Assembly (NCBI GenBank): GCA_030590715.1
Contig: JAUVCU010000008.1
Location: 1 to 13,955, forward strand
Direction of reading: 5' to 3'
Length of the DNA: 13,955 nt
From: Lentisphaeria bacterium
GTDB lineage: Bacteria > Verrucomicrobiota > Lentisphaeria > Victivallales > JAUVCU01
Position 1 is the stretch's first letter; the number at the start of each line of letters is the position of its first letter. The translations under genes and the position numbers were made by a program. The notes below the pieces were generated by a model that saw nothing but the letters and a program-made list of their open reading frames with translations, was not told where the DNA came from and did no database searches. Shown piece after piece: positions 5,805 to 12,921 of this stretch.

Positions 5805-8800
5805 CTAGTGAGTTTTTTCAGCCTTTTTAAGCAAGGTTTTGTCAAACTTCTTTTTCAGAAATTTAAAGATTTCATCAAACATAATATGAGGTTTATCGGC
5901 CGAGATAACAGGCAATTTGCCATTCAGACGGCAAATACCTTTTATATCAGTGTAGATAATTTTATACTCTTTAATAGAGAAAGAATGAGCCCCCAGCTTT
6001 GAAAGCATAATTTTCATTTCAAAAAACTTAAGCATAAAATGACCTTCTGCGGGCAGTTTTCCGTACCGATCTTCCAACTCCTCATATAAAGAATCGATGT
6101 CGGATTTACACGTGCATGCGCTAAGCTTACGATACGCTTCCAACCGAAGCCTTTCGGAAGATATATAATCTTTTGAAAATCCGGCGCCCAGTTTTTCAGA
6201 AGTCGACCGCGAAACAAAATTCAAAAACGGCAAAGAGATATCAACATGAGGAAGCATCTGTTCCGGCAATCCTTTTAATGAAGCGACTGTAGAACGTAAA
6301 AGCTGGCAGTAAAGTTCAAAGCCTACACTTTTGATATGACCGCTCTGTTGAGACCCAATCAGATTTCCAGCACCGCGAATTTCAAGATCTCGCATCGCAA
6401 GTTTAAAACCTGCCCCAAGGTGTGTGTAACGACGAATAGCTGAAATACGTTTTTTAGCGTCGCCCGTAATAATATCTTTTTCAGGTAAGAGCAGATATGC
6501 ATAAGCCTGACGGGTCCACCGCCCTACCCGGCCTCGCAACTGATACAGTTCAGCAAGCCCAAACCGGTCTGCACGATCGATGATAATGGTATTAGCATTT
6601 GGAATATCAACGCCGGACTCGACAATAGTCGTACTCACGAGAACATCTATTTTTCCTTCGATAAAACGCCCCATTACCACTTCCAGCTCGCGTTCGTCCA
6701 TCTGCCCGTGACCCACAGCGATCTTTGCATCAGGAACGAGTTTCTGAAGTTTCACGCACATACTATGAATTGTTCGGACCCTATTATGCAGAAAGAAAAC
6801 CTGACCGCCGCGCTGAACCTCTTTCTCAATCGCGTTTCCGATAACCAGATCATCAAACTTTGTAACAACTGTTTTAACCGGGAGCCGTTTCTGAGGAGCG
6901 GTAACAATCGTACTCAAATCGCGTAATCCTGTCATCCCCATATAAAGTGTTCGAGGTATCGGCGTCGCAGTCATTGTCAGAACATCAACACTGGTCCGCA
7001 GATGTTTAAGTCGCTCTTTATGAGCGACCCCGAAACGCTGTTCTTCGTCCACAACAACCAAACCAAGATCATTGAATTTCACATCTTTTGAGACAATCCG
7101 GTGCGTTCCGATTACGATATCGATTCCACCACTCTTTACCCGCTCAAGAATCTCACTCTGCTCTTTCTTAGTTCTAAACCGGCTGAGCATCTCTATCACA
7201 ACAGGAAATTCAGCAAACCGTTCAGAAAAACTGTAAAAATGCTGCTGAGCAAGAATAGTTGTCGGAACCAGAATGCCGACCTGTTTGCCGCACATAACAG
7301 CTTTAAACGCAGCCCGCATAGCAACTTCTGTTTTACCATAGCCCACATCACCACAGAGCAACCTGTCCATGGGTGCTGATTTACTCATATCCGCTTTTAT
7401 TTCTGCAGAAGCTTTTGCCTGATCCGCCGTTTCTGTATAAGGGAAAGCAGACTCAAACATATTCTGCATAGTATCATCTTCCGGGTAACGGAAACCGTCA
7501 TTAATTGACGAACGCACCGCCTGAAGCCGCATCATATCGGCTGCCATATCTCGAACGGAAGCTTCCGCCTCGACTTTGGCTTTAGACCACCTTTTGCCAC
7601 CGACCTTGCACAATTTCGGCATCCCTTTGCCAGATCCGATATAACGGGTAATAAGGTCAACCTGATAAACAGGAACGTAGACCATAACGTCGTCGGCATA
7701 TTCCAAGATCAATACTTCTTCCAGACAGCCATTCGGTCTTTTCCGTTCCTCAATACCGTGATACTGTCCGATTCCATGCATTATATGAACGACATAATCA
7801 CCTTCATCAAGGTCTGCAAAACTAGCACTCTCGAAATCCGCCTGTGCGGACTTTTCATTTTTTATATAACTGACTTCTTTTCGTTTAGTAACCAGCGTAA
7901 ATAACTCTCGTTCAGTCAAAGTAACCAGGTTTGCTTTGGGGAAAATAACACCGGTGGTCAAATCACCTTTCACAATAGAAACAGAACCAAGGTCTACCTT
8001 GAATTCTCCACACCATTTTTTTATAAAGGTGAGACCTTCATCACTTTTACCCACAAGGACAACCTTATAGCCGGACTCAATCCATTGAAATACCTGTTGA
8101 GAGACCAGCTCCTGATGCAACTGTATGTAGCCCTGATCGGCTTCATCAGGTAATTCGCGAACAATATGTGCAACAGATGGAAAACAATAAGAAGCAGATG
8201 ACTTTTTGACATCCGCCGACTCGATATCATCAAACAGTTTCACATGATCCATTTTATCAATTATGGAATTCAATTCATCGAACCGGTTCTGCTTTTCCTC
8301 ATTCTCATAATGCCCAACATGAGTGCGACACTCGGACGGGTTATAAATAAACATTTTTAAATTTTTCAACTCTTCAACGTAATTGAAAAAGTCAGAACCG
8401 GAATTTTCCAGACTTATTCCAGCCCGGGGAATAACAGAATAACTTTCTACATCTTTATAGGTACGTTGGCTTGCAGGATCAAACAGCCGAAGCGATTCAA
8501 TCTCATCGCCCCAAAAATCCAACCTTACGGGCATATCATTACTAGGAGAATAAATATCAACCAATCCTCCCCGTCTGGAGAATTCGCCCGGGGTTGTCAC
8601 TTCCTCCTCATCATCATAATCAAGATCTAAAAGTTTCTGGAGAAGATCATGAAAAGAAACTTCTTCTCCTTTAATAAGTGACAGACTAAGATTCTTCATA
8701 TCTGATGGTGCCGGGGTTGATGCCAATAAAGAAGAAACAGTGCTGATAAAGATCCTGCCGGGCCTGTTTTCTATTACATCATATAAAACGCCGGATAACT

Positions 8801-9077
8801 GGGATTCATCGCCAGGAAGATATGCTGATCCTTTAGCGACTTCGGGAATGTTAATGATGTCGAAGTTAAAATCAAACAGGTGATTCCATTCTAGAAGACT
8901 TTGCGTCAGGCTTTCGGCAATATTCAGTTGAGGAACTACGACAAGCGCAGTACCTTTCTCATCTGCCTGCAAAAGGATCAAAGGTCCCAGTGCTTCGAAA
9001 TCCACAGAACTTATTTTTTTTGAGGGTTGAATTGAAGCAAAATAATCTTTTACCGACTGCAAACATTTATCTTTCAT
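5805..9077 (-). CDS. mfd: transcription-repair coupling factor Mfd
   Basis: Mfd removes stalled RNA polymerase from DNA lesions using ATP-driven translocation and recruits UvrA. The 1090 residues cover all expected modules. The UvrB-like N-terminal part runs to about 320 and includes the GEFSRRGGLVDIYSP segment at 164-178. The RNA-polymerase-interacting domain lies around 423-480 (DEGDYVVHIMHGIGQYHG onward). The helicase motor has Walker A GDVGYGKT (576-583), DEEQ (677-680), TATPIPRT (703-710) and QLRGRVGR (846-853). The translocation motif region RGAGNLIGSQQSGHIKSVGF (901-920) and the C-terminal autoinhibitory TRCF domain (about 945-1070) follow. E. coli Mfd is 1148 residues, so this is slightly short but complete. 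AAGGGAT lies six bases before the ATG. It heads the minus-strand run, divergent from the sigma factor gene. Confidence 0.98.
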   Translation of the reverse strand: MKDKCLQSVKDYFASIQPSKKISSVDFEALGPLILLQADEKGTALVVVPQLNIAESLTQSLLEWNHLFDFNFDIINIPEVAKGSAYLPGDESQLSGVLYDVIENRPGRIFISTVSSLLASTPAPSDMKNLSLSLIKGEEVSFHDLLQKLLDLDYDDEEEVTTPGEFSRRGGLVDIYSPSNDMPVRLDFWGDEIESLRLFDPASQRTYKDVESYSVIPRAGISLENSGSDFFNYVEELKNLKMFIYNPSECRTHVGHYENEEKQNRFDELNSIIDKMDHVKLFDDIESADVKKSSASYCFPSVAHIVRELPDEADQGYIQLHQELVSQQVFQWIESGYKVVLVGKSDEGLTFIKKWCGEFKVDLGSVSIVKGDLTTGVIFPKANLVTLTERELFTLVTKRKEVSYIKNEKSAQADFESASFADLDEGDYVVHIMHGIGQYHGIEERKRPNGCLEEVLILEYADDVMVYVPVYQVDLITRYIGSGKGMPKLCKVGGKRWSKAKVEAEASVRDMAADMMRLQAVRSSINDGFRYPEDDTMQNMFESAFPYTETADQAKASAEIKADMSKSAPMDRLLCGDVGYGKTEVAMRAAFKAVMCGKQVGILVPTTILAQQHFYSFSERFAEFPVVIEMLSRFRTKKEQSEILERVKSGGIDIVIGTHRIVSKDVKFNDLGLVVVDEEQRFGVAHKERLKHLRTSVDVLTMTATPIPRTLYMGMTGLRDLSTIVTAPQKRLPVKTVVTKFDDLVIGNAIEKEVQRGGQVFFLHNRVRTIHSMCVKLQKLVPDAKIAVGHGQMDERELEVVMGRFIEGKIDVLVSTTIVESGVDIPNANTIIIDRADRFGLAELYQLRGRVGRWTRQAYAYLLLPEKDIITGDAKKRISAIRRYTHLGAGFKLAMRDLEIRGAGNLIGSQQSGHIKSVGFELYCQLLRSTVASLKGLPEQMLPHVDISLPFLNFVSRSTSEKLGAGFSKDYISSERLRLEAYRKLSACTCKSDIDSLYEELEDRYGKLPAEGHFMLKFFEMKIMLSKLGAHSFSIKEYKIIYTDIKGICRLNGKLPVISADKPHIMFDEIFKFLKKKFDKTLLKKAEKTH

Positions 9078-9170
9078 AGATATCCCTTGACATTATCACT
9101 ATCATAACTACAGTACTGCACTTTAAACTATAAGAAAAAGCGTATCCTGTTTTTTGTGTAGAAAAGACCG

Positions 9171-9199
9171 TTGAATTTCGGCAAAACAAGACAATTAAT
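9171..9199 (+). promoter_or_regulatory. possible promoter of the sigma factor gene
   Basis: TTGAAT (9171-9176) and ATTAAT (9194-9199) are 17 bases apart, each matching the sigma-70 consensus at four of six positions. An alternative -10 is TATATT at 9202-9207. The region 9078-9240 separates mfd (minus) from the sigma gene (plus) and must hold promoters for both. I could not assign one convincingly for mfd. Confidence 0.3.
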
Positions 9200-9240
9200 C
9201 GTATATTCAACGTAACACACTAAGAGCTGACAAAATAAAT

Positions 9241-10233
9241 ATGAAAGACAAGATAACAAAAACTAAAGAAACGGAAGATATTGCAATGGAAAAAGAATTT
9301 GCACATGACAAACCGATTCTTATGACAAAGCAGCTTAAAGAGCAAGAACGTAAGAAAGCTCTAATGGCGAAAGAGAAGAAGCCTTCTCCTACGAAAAATG
9401 ACACGATGAAAGTCTATATGCAGGATATTGGACAAATTTCACTTGTGACAAAAGAACAGGAAGTTGAGCTTGCTGCAGATATTCACGGAGACGATGAATT
9501 TAAACACGATGAAGCTCGCTCTGTACTGATCCAGGCCAACTTAAGACTTGTTGTAAAAATCGCCCATGACTTTAAAGGTCTTGGACTACCTCTACTTGAC
9601 CTTATTTCAGAAGGAAATATCGGTCTGATGAGAGCTGTTGAAAAATTTGACCCGGCAAAAGGAGCTAAATTCAGTTCTTATGCAGCGTGGTGGATTAAAC
9701 AATCGATGAGACGCGCTCTTGCGAACCAAAGCCGTACTATCAGGATCCCGGTTCAATCAGCCGGAAAAATCAATAAGATCAAATCTGTACGACTTAAACT
9801 AAACGAAAAACTTGGAAGAGAGCCTACTGACGCTGAGATTGCAGAACATCTTGACTTCAGCGAAAGAACGGTTGCAGGACTACGTCTTGCAGATCTTAGA
9901 ACGTTCTCTCTACACGATCCGATCCAGGCTGGTGAAGATGGTGAATTCCAGGACATCATTCCTGATAATGGAGCTATGACTCCAGATAGAATCCTTGGAG
10001 ACATCGAATCTATCGACCGTCTTGTTACTCTTCTTGAGGAACTTGACGACCGTGAAAAACTTATTCTGAAAATGCGTTTTGGTCTTGATGGTGAAAGAGC
10101 AAAAACACTTGAAGAAGTAAGTCAGGAAATTGGAAGAACGCGTGAGCGTGTTCGCCAAATTCAGAATCAGGCACTTAACAAGCTGAAACAAATGCTTGCT
10201 GATGAGTCTGGATTCGCAAAAGATTACGAATAA
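9241..10233 (+). CDS. RNA polymerase sigma-70 family factor (RpoD/RpoS type, no region 1.1)
   Basis: The 330-residue product has the core sigma-70 regions in order. Region 1.2 is at about 54-80 (DTMKVYMQDIGQISLVTKEQEVELA). Region 2 is at 95-163: LIQANLRLVVKIA, the polymerase-binding DLISEGNIGLMRAVEKFD, and 2.3-2.4 FSSYAAWWIKQSMRRAL. Region 3 is at about 165-245. Region 4 is at 256-318, with the helix-turn-helix LEEVSQEIGRTRERVRQIQNQAL. The lysine-rich first 50 residues replace region 1.1 and the large non-conserved insert of E. coli RpoD. By size it resembles group 2 factors such as RpoS, yet it could be the main factor here. M16 (position 9286) has a better ribosome binding site (GGAAG, eight to nine bases upstream) than M1, so the true start may be 9286. 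rpsU follows 63-72 bases later. Confidence 0.95.
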   Translation: MKDKITKTKETEDIAMEKEFAHDKPILMTKQLKEQERKKALMAKEKKPSPTKNDTMKVYMQDIGQISLVTKEQEVELAADIHGDDEFKHDEARSVLIQANLRLVVKIAHDFKGLGLPLLDLISEGNIGLMRAVEKFDPAKGAKFSSYAAWWIKQSMRRALANQSRTIRIPVQSAGKINKIKSVRLKLNEKLGREPTDAEIAEHLDFSERTVAGLRLADLRTFSLHDPIQAGEDGEFQDIIPDNGAMTPDRILGDIESIDRLVTLLEELDDREKLILKMRFGLDGERAKTLEEVSQEIGRTRERVRQIQNQALNKLKQMLADESGFAKDYE

Positions 10234-10251
10234 TTTAAGTTTATACTCCAC

Positions 10252-10265
10252 TATAAGCTTATAAT
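10252..10265 (+). promoter_or_regulatory. possible rpsU promoter -10 element within a 12-bp palindrome
   Basis: TATAAGCTTATA (10252-10263) is a perfect palindrome, and its right edge overlaps a consensus -10 hexamer TATAAT (10260-10265). No good -35 box is seen at the right spacing. It would give rpsU its own transcript start between the sigma gene and its ribosome binding site. Confidence 0.3.
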
Positions 10266-10290
10266 TAATATAAACACATAACTCCGCAGA

Positions 10291-10300
10291 AAGGGGGTGA
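10291..10300 (+). promoter_or_regulatory. ribosome binding site of rpsU
   Basis: AAGGGGGTGA lies five bases before the ATG at 10306. It overlaps an in-frame GTG (10297) that a gene finder might take as the start, so the site itself decides for the ATG. Confidence 0.8.
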
Positions 10301-10305
10301 GAATA

Positions 10306-10482
10306 ATGGAAATGACTGAAGTTAGAGTTAAGAAGGGTGAGGCAATTGACCGCGCTCTACGCCGACTGAAGAAGAAGCTTGATAAAGAGGGAACTCTGAA
10401 AGAGCTACGTAACCGTCGTCACTTCGAAAAGCCGTCAGAAGCTAAACGTCGTGCTGCGAAGTCAGGAGGAAAACGCCGATAA
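10306..10482 (+). CDS. rpsU: 30S ribosomal protein S21 (bS21)
   Basis: bS21 binds the 30S subunit near the anti-Shine-Dalgarno end of 16S rRNA and helps initiation. With the start at 10306 the product is 58 residues, somewhat shorter than the 71 of E. coli. It shows the family pattern: TEVRVKKGEAIDRALRRLKKKL with the conserved E-[AS]-[IL]-[DE]-x-A-L-R-R core, then a short turn, then KELRNRRHFEKPSEAKRRA and a basic tail GGKRR. A longer frame from GTG at 10297 is rejected because that codon lies inside the ribosome binding site. M3 (10312) is a minor alternative. The gene directly follows the sigma factor and precedes a strong terminator. This recalls the E. coli rpsU-dnaG-rpoD operon in reverse order and without dnaG. 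Confidence 0.95.
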   Translation: MEMTEVRVKKGEAIDRALRRLKKKLDKEGTLKELRNRRHFEKPSEAKRRAAKSGGKRR

Positions 10483-10499
10483 CGGTATTTTCTTTCGAG

Positions 10500-10533
10500 A
10501 AAAGCGTTCTGTTAATCAGAACGCTTTTTTTTT
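10500..10533 (+). terminator. strong intrinsic terminator after rpsU
   Basis: AGCGTTCTG (10503-10511) and CAGAACGCT (10517-10525) form a perfect 9-bp stem with a TTAAT loop. It is preceded by AAA and followed by an unbroken run of T to 10533. It closes the sigma factor-rpsU unit. Confidence 0.95.
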
Positions 10534-10602
10534 GGACTTATAAGATTCAACTTTACAGGCTCAATACCGGTAACATAACGGTTACAAAACCACTTCAACA
10601 GC

Positions 10603-10630
10603 TTGCTCTTTCTGCAACAATTAGTATCAT
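10603..10630 (+). promoter_or_regulatory. possible promoter of the Lpt permease gene
   Basis: TTGCTC (10603-10608) and TATCAT (10625-10630) lie 16 bases apart. The -10 matches at five of six positions and the -35 at four. It falls between the rpsU terminator and the permease gene, immediately before the palindrome at 10631-10663. Confidence 0.35.
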
Positions 10631-10663
10631 AACGTAGCGAAAAAACAGTGTTTTTTAAACGTT
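10631..10663. repeat. long palindrome upstream of the Lpt permease gene
   Basis: AAAAAACA-G-TGTTTTTT (10640-10656) is a perfect 8-bp inverted repeat around one base. It is flanked by a second inverted pair, AACGT (10631-10635) and ACGTT (10659-10663). It starts one base after the proposed -10 box, an operator-like position. It could also form a hairpin in the 5' untranslated RNA. Confidence 0.55.
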
Positions 10664-10694
10664 AAATAATTGAACAACAAGAAGAACAAAAACA

Positions 10695-11834
10695 ATGTCA
10701 TCAAATACTCCTAAAAAAGAAACCGGGCGCCGATTCGGTTTGATTCCAATAATAGATTTCTACGTACTAAGAGAGTTTCTAATTCCCCTAACGGCACTAT
10801 TAGTCGGCTTTATTTTCCTGTTCCTAGTAGGAGAGCTTCTTGATGACCTGAAAGACTTTATCAGAGCAAAGGCTGATTTTTGGGTTGCAGCCAAATACTT
10901 CATGCTTAAACTACCAGAGAATGTGCGATTCATCCTTCCTATCTCAATTCTACTAAGCTGTATGTTCACGATGGCAAAGTTCGGTAAAAGCCAGGAAATC
11001 ACAGCTATGCGGGCTTCGGGTATATCACTTCTCAGATGTGGTGGTGGAATTTATCTGGTAGCCCTACTTCTGACCGGTGTGAGTTTCTGGTTTAATGAGT
11101 CTATAATTCCGCAGGCTGAACTGGAAGCAAAGCATATTAAAAAGCGACTGAAAAATCCGGACTACGATGGAGAACAGCACGAATGGCTGTCATATATGAG
11201 TACGGATAAGACCCGCAACTGGCTCTTCAATAAATTTGTGTCAGATGGTACTCAGAGAAATATCACGATCAAGAAATTCAACTTCAGCAAAATCCCGGAG
11301 TGGACCATTAATGCCAAAGAAGCTGACTTTAATGATGACAAAGGATGGCAATTTAAAGGAGTAACTCTAACATCATTCGACAAAACAGGGATGTTCCCGC
11401 TGGGGGACAAACAACTGGATACATACAGCCTCAGCCTTGAAGAATGCCCGGAAACTCCGGAAAGCATCATGAACTCAACGAAACCGATTGATGATATGCC
11501 GTTCTCGGAAATTATCAACAAAATCAATTCTACGAAAAACATACCCGCGAAAGTTAAAGCCAAATACGAAACGATTTTTTACAATAGACTGGCCTTCCCG
11601 TGGGCTTGCATGCTTGCCGTTCTGCTTGGAATCCCGCTTGCGGCAAAGAGCCACCGACGTGGAATTTTCGGACCTATAGTAACAGCAATCGTAGTTATTA
11701 TAGCCTACCAGTTTACAGCTCAGGTATTTGAGCTACTGGGCAAAGACGGTGTGCTAAATCCTATAATTGCCGGAGCAGGGCCGACTATTGTTGTTTTGAT
11801 TTATGCAATGCTGAACATTGTCAAAAAGCACTAG
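10695..11834 (+). CDS. LptF/LptG-family permease (YjgP/YjgQ), lipopolysaccharide export
   Basis: LptF and LptG form the inner-membrane half of the Lpt ABC exporter, which with LptB extracts lipopolysaccharide and passes it to LptC and the periplasmic bridge. The 379 residues show the family topology. Three membrane segments lie at about 28-48, 76-95 and 112-134. A periplasmic beta-rich domain follows (about 135-290), then three more segments at about 299-317, 324-345 and 356-375. The conserved SQEITAMRASGIS (99-111) is the cytoplasmic coupling helix contacting LptB. Whether it is LptF or LptG is not decidable; the periplasmic WTINAKEADFNDDKGWQFKGV stretch leans slightly to LptG. Only one Lpt permease is present and no lptB, lptC or lptA is beside it. 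The ribosome binding site is weak (AGAAGAAC). An AMMECR1 gene follows after 50 bases. Confidence 0.92.
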   Translation: MSSNTPKKETGRRFGLIPIIDFYVLREFLIPLTALLVGFIFLFLVGELLDDLKDFIRAKADFWVAAKYFMLKLPENVRFILPISILLSCMFTMAKFGKSQEITAMRASGISLLRCGGGIYLVALLLTGVSFWFNESIIPQAELEAKHIKKRLKNPDYDGEQHEWLSYMSTDKTRNWLFNKFVSDGTQRNITIKKFNFSKIPEWTINAKEADFNDDKGWQFKGVTLTSFDKTGMFPLGDKQLDTYSLSLEECPETPESIMNSTKPIDDMPFSEIINKINSTKNIPAKVKAKYETIFYNRLAFPWACMLAVLLGIPLAAKSHRRGIFGPIVTAIVVIIAYQFTAQVFELLGKDGVLNPIIAGAGPTIVVLIYAMLNIVKKH

Positions 11835-11884
11835 AGGAAGCATAATATTTAGTACAGTCTAATTTATAAATAAGCGGGGTCATT

Positions 11885-12445
11885 ATGAATCAAGAGCATT
11901 ACACTTCTGATGAAAAAGCATACCTTTTGGAACTGGCAAGAAAAGCTATTGAGAATTACTTAGCCGGTTCAGTAATAGCCCCCCGTTTTGAAAACGAAAA
12001 GTTTTCAGAGATCCGCTCATGCTTTGTTACTCTTACATACAGCGATAAGTCACTGCGAGGCTGTATCGGAAGTATTATAGGCTATGAAGAGCTCGAAAAA
12101 AACATTATTCACAACGCAATAAACTCTGCGATAAATGATCCCCGCTTTCCTTCTGTTAGTTCCCGAGAAGAACTCGATTCATTACGAATTGAGATCTCCA
12201 TATTAACTCCGCCCAAAGCCATTGATTCATATTCAGAAATAGAACTCGGCAGGCATGGTATAATTCTGAAGAACGGCCACAAATCAGCGGTTTTTCTCCC
12301 TCAGGTCGCGCCTGAACAAGACTGGGATCTGGAAACCACCCTTACCCACCTATCAGCAAAAGCGGGCTTATTTCCTACAGACTGGAAAGAGCCAGAGACG
12401 CAATATGATGTTTTCGAAGCAATAGTATTCCACGAAGAAAAGTAG
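11885..12445 (+). CDS. AMMECR1-domain protein (AmmeMemoRadiSam system protein A type)
   Basis: The 186-residue product is a single AMMECR1 domain. The hallmark LRGCIGS is at 57-63, followed by INSAINDPRFPSV at 80-91, IEISILTPP at 102-110 and the C-terminal AVFLPQVAPEQDWDLETTLTHLSAKAGL at 135-162. The biochemical role of this family is not firmly known. In many bacteria and archaea it occurs with a Memo protein and a radical SAM enzyme, but neither is seen here. C60 in the LRGCIG motif is the obvious candidate for a functional residue. A GGGG-containing ribosome binding site precedes the ATG. The gene is 50 bases behind the Lpt permease on the same strand, so the two are probably cotranscribed. 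No classical terminator is seen after it. Confidence 0.93.
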   Translation: MNQEHYTSDEKAYLLELARKAIENYLAGSVIAPRFENEKFSEIRSCFVTLTYSDKSLRGCIGSIIGYEELEKNIIHNAINSAINDPRFPSVSSREELDSLRIEISILTPPKAIDSYSEIELGRHGIILKNGHKSAVFLPQVAPEQDWDLETTLTHLSAKAGLFPTDWKEPETQYDVFEAIVFHEEK

Positions 12446-12527
12446 TAATAGACCAATATACTTTGACAGAACAAACGATTTTTTCAGACGTAATATTATT
12501 TCTGTATCGTTGATAGATGAATTGTCT

Positions 12528-12573
12528 GAGTTCAAGCTTCAGCTTGCTGTGTTACAAGCTAAAGCTTGAACTC
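12528..12573. repeat. long near-perfect hairpin in the convergent intergenic region
   Basis: Two 19-base arms (12528-12546 and 12555-12573) pair at 18 positions, with one C/A mismatch, around an 8-base loop CTGTGTTA. The arms start GAGTTCAAGCTT and end with its complement. No T-run follows on either strand, so it is not a textbook intrinsic terminator. It lies between the AMMECR1 gene and the U32-ferredoxin terminator and could be a repeat-family element, an RNA 3'-end stabiliser or a protein site. Confidence 0.7.
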
Positions 12574-12629
12574 ACGCGACTCTCCAGCCTTGATTAAGGG
12601 CACAGGTATTTGCATCCAGCGACTACCAT

Positions 12630-12665
12630 AAAAAAGCCATAATCTCACATGACCGTGAAATTATG
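12630..12665 (-). terminator. intrinsic terminator of the U32-ferredoxin operon
   Basis: CATAATCTCAC (12638-12648) and GTGAAATTATG (12655-12665) pair at 10 of 11 positions around a 6-base loop. On the minus strand the stem is followed by GC and then six T (12635 to 12630). It lies about 30 bases beyond the ferredoxin stop codon. Confidence 0.75.
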
Positions 12666-12696
12666 TCTTATAGAAAACTTAAAATGTAAGTTTGTT

Positions 12697-12921
12697 CTAC
12701 TTTTCGATTCTGATGATTTTGACGGGGCAGCACTTCTCGGCTTTTTTAAGCGCAGCTAAATCATCCTCAAATCCAGATCCGTATTGGAACCGGTCATTCT
12801 CTTCTTCAACCGTGTAAAGGCTCGCCAGCCCTTCCTCATCCATATACCAGTACGTCGGACAAAATTCAGTACACGCAGTACAGCCAATGCAGTCAGATTT
12901 TTTGTGATGTATTTTTATCAT
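12697..12921 (-). CDS. small [4Fe-4S] ferredoxin
   Basis: The 74-residue product carries C11-x2-C14-x2-C17-x3-C21-P near the N terminus and C64-C65-P near the C terminus. C11, C14, C17 and C65 can bind one [4Fe-4S] cluster, as in monocluster ferredoxins. C21 is in the position of a second-cluster ligand, but the other second-cluster cysteines are absent. The middle, about 27-62, is acidic. This is a soluble one-electron carrier. Its ATG overlaps the stop of the U32 gene as ATGA (12918-12921), and a GGAGGAG ribosome binding site lies inside that gene, so the two should be translated together. This suggests it may serve the Fe-S U32 enzyme; that link is inference. Confidence 0.93.
   Translation of the reverse strand: MIKIHHKKSDCIGCTACTEFCPTYWYMDEEGLASLYTVEEENDRFQYGSGFEDDLAALKKAEKCCPVKIIRIEK

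Noticed and set aside
5805..9077. Mfd as a shorter RecG- or UvrB-type protein
   Set aside because: Both the UvrB-like N-terminal module and the RecG-like motor with polymerase-interacting and TRCF domains are present in one frame, which is diagnostic for Mfd.
9087..9115. TTGACA at 9087 as a plus-strand -35 box for the sigma gene
   Set aside because: The hexamer is perfect but no acceptable -10 lies 16-18 bases downstream, and it overlaps the mfd ribosome binding region.
10297..10305. GTG start for rpsU
   Set aside because: The GTG is part of the AAGGGGGTGA ribosome binding site, so it cannot also be the start; ATG at 10306 is well placed.
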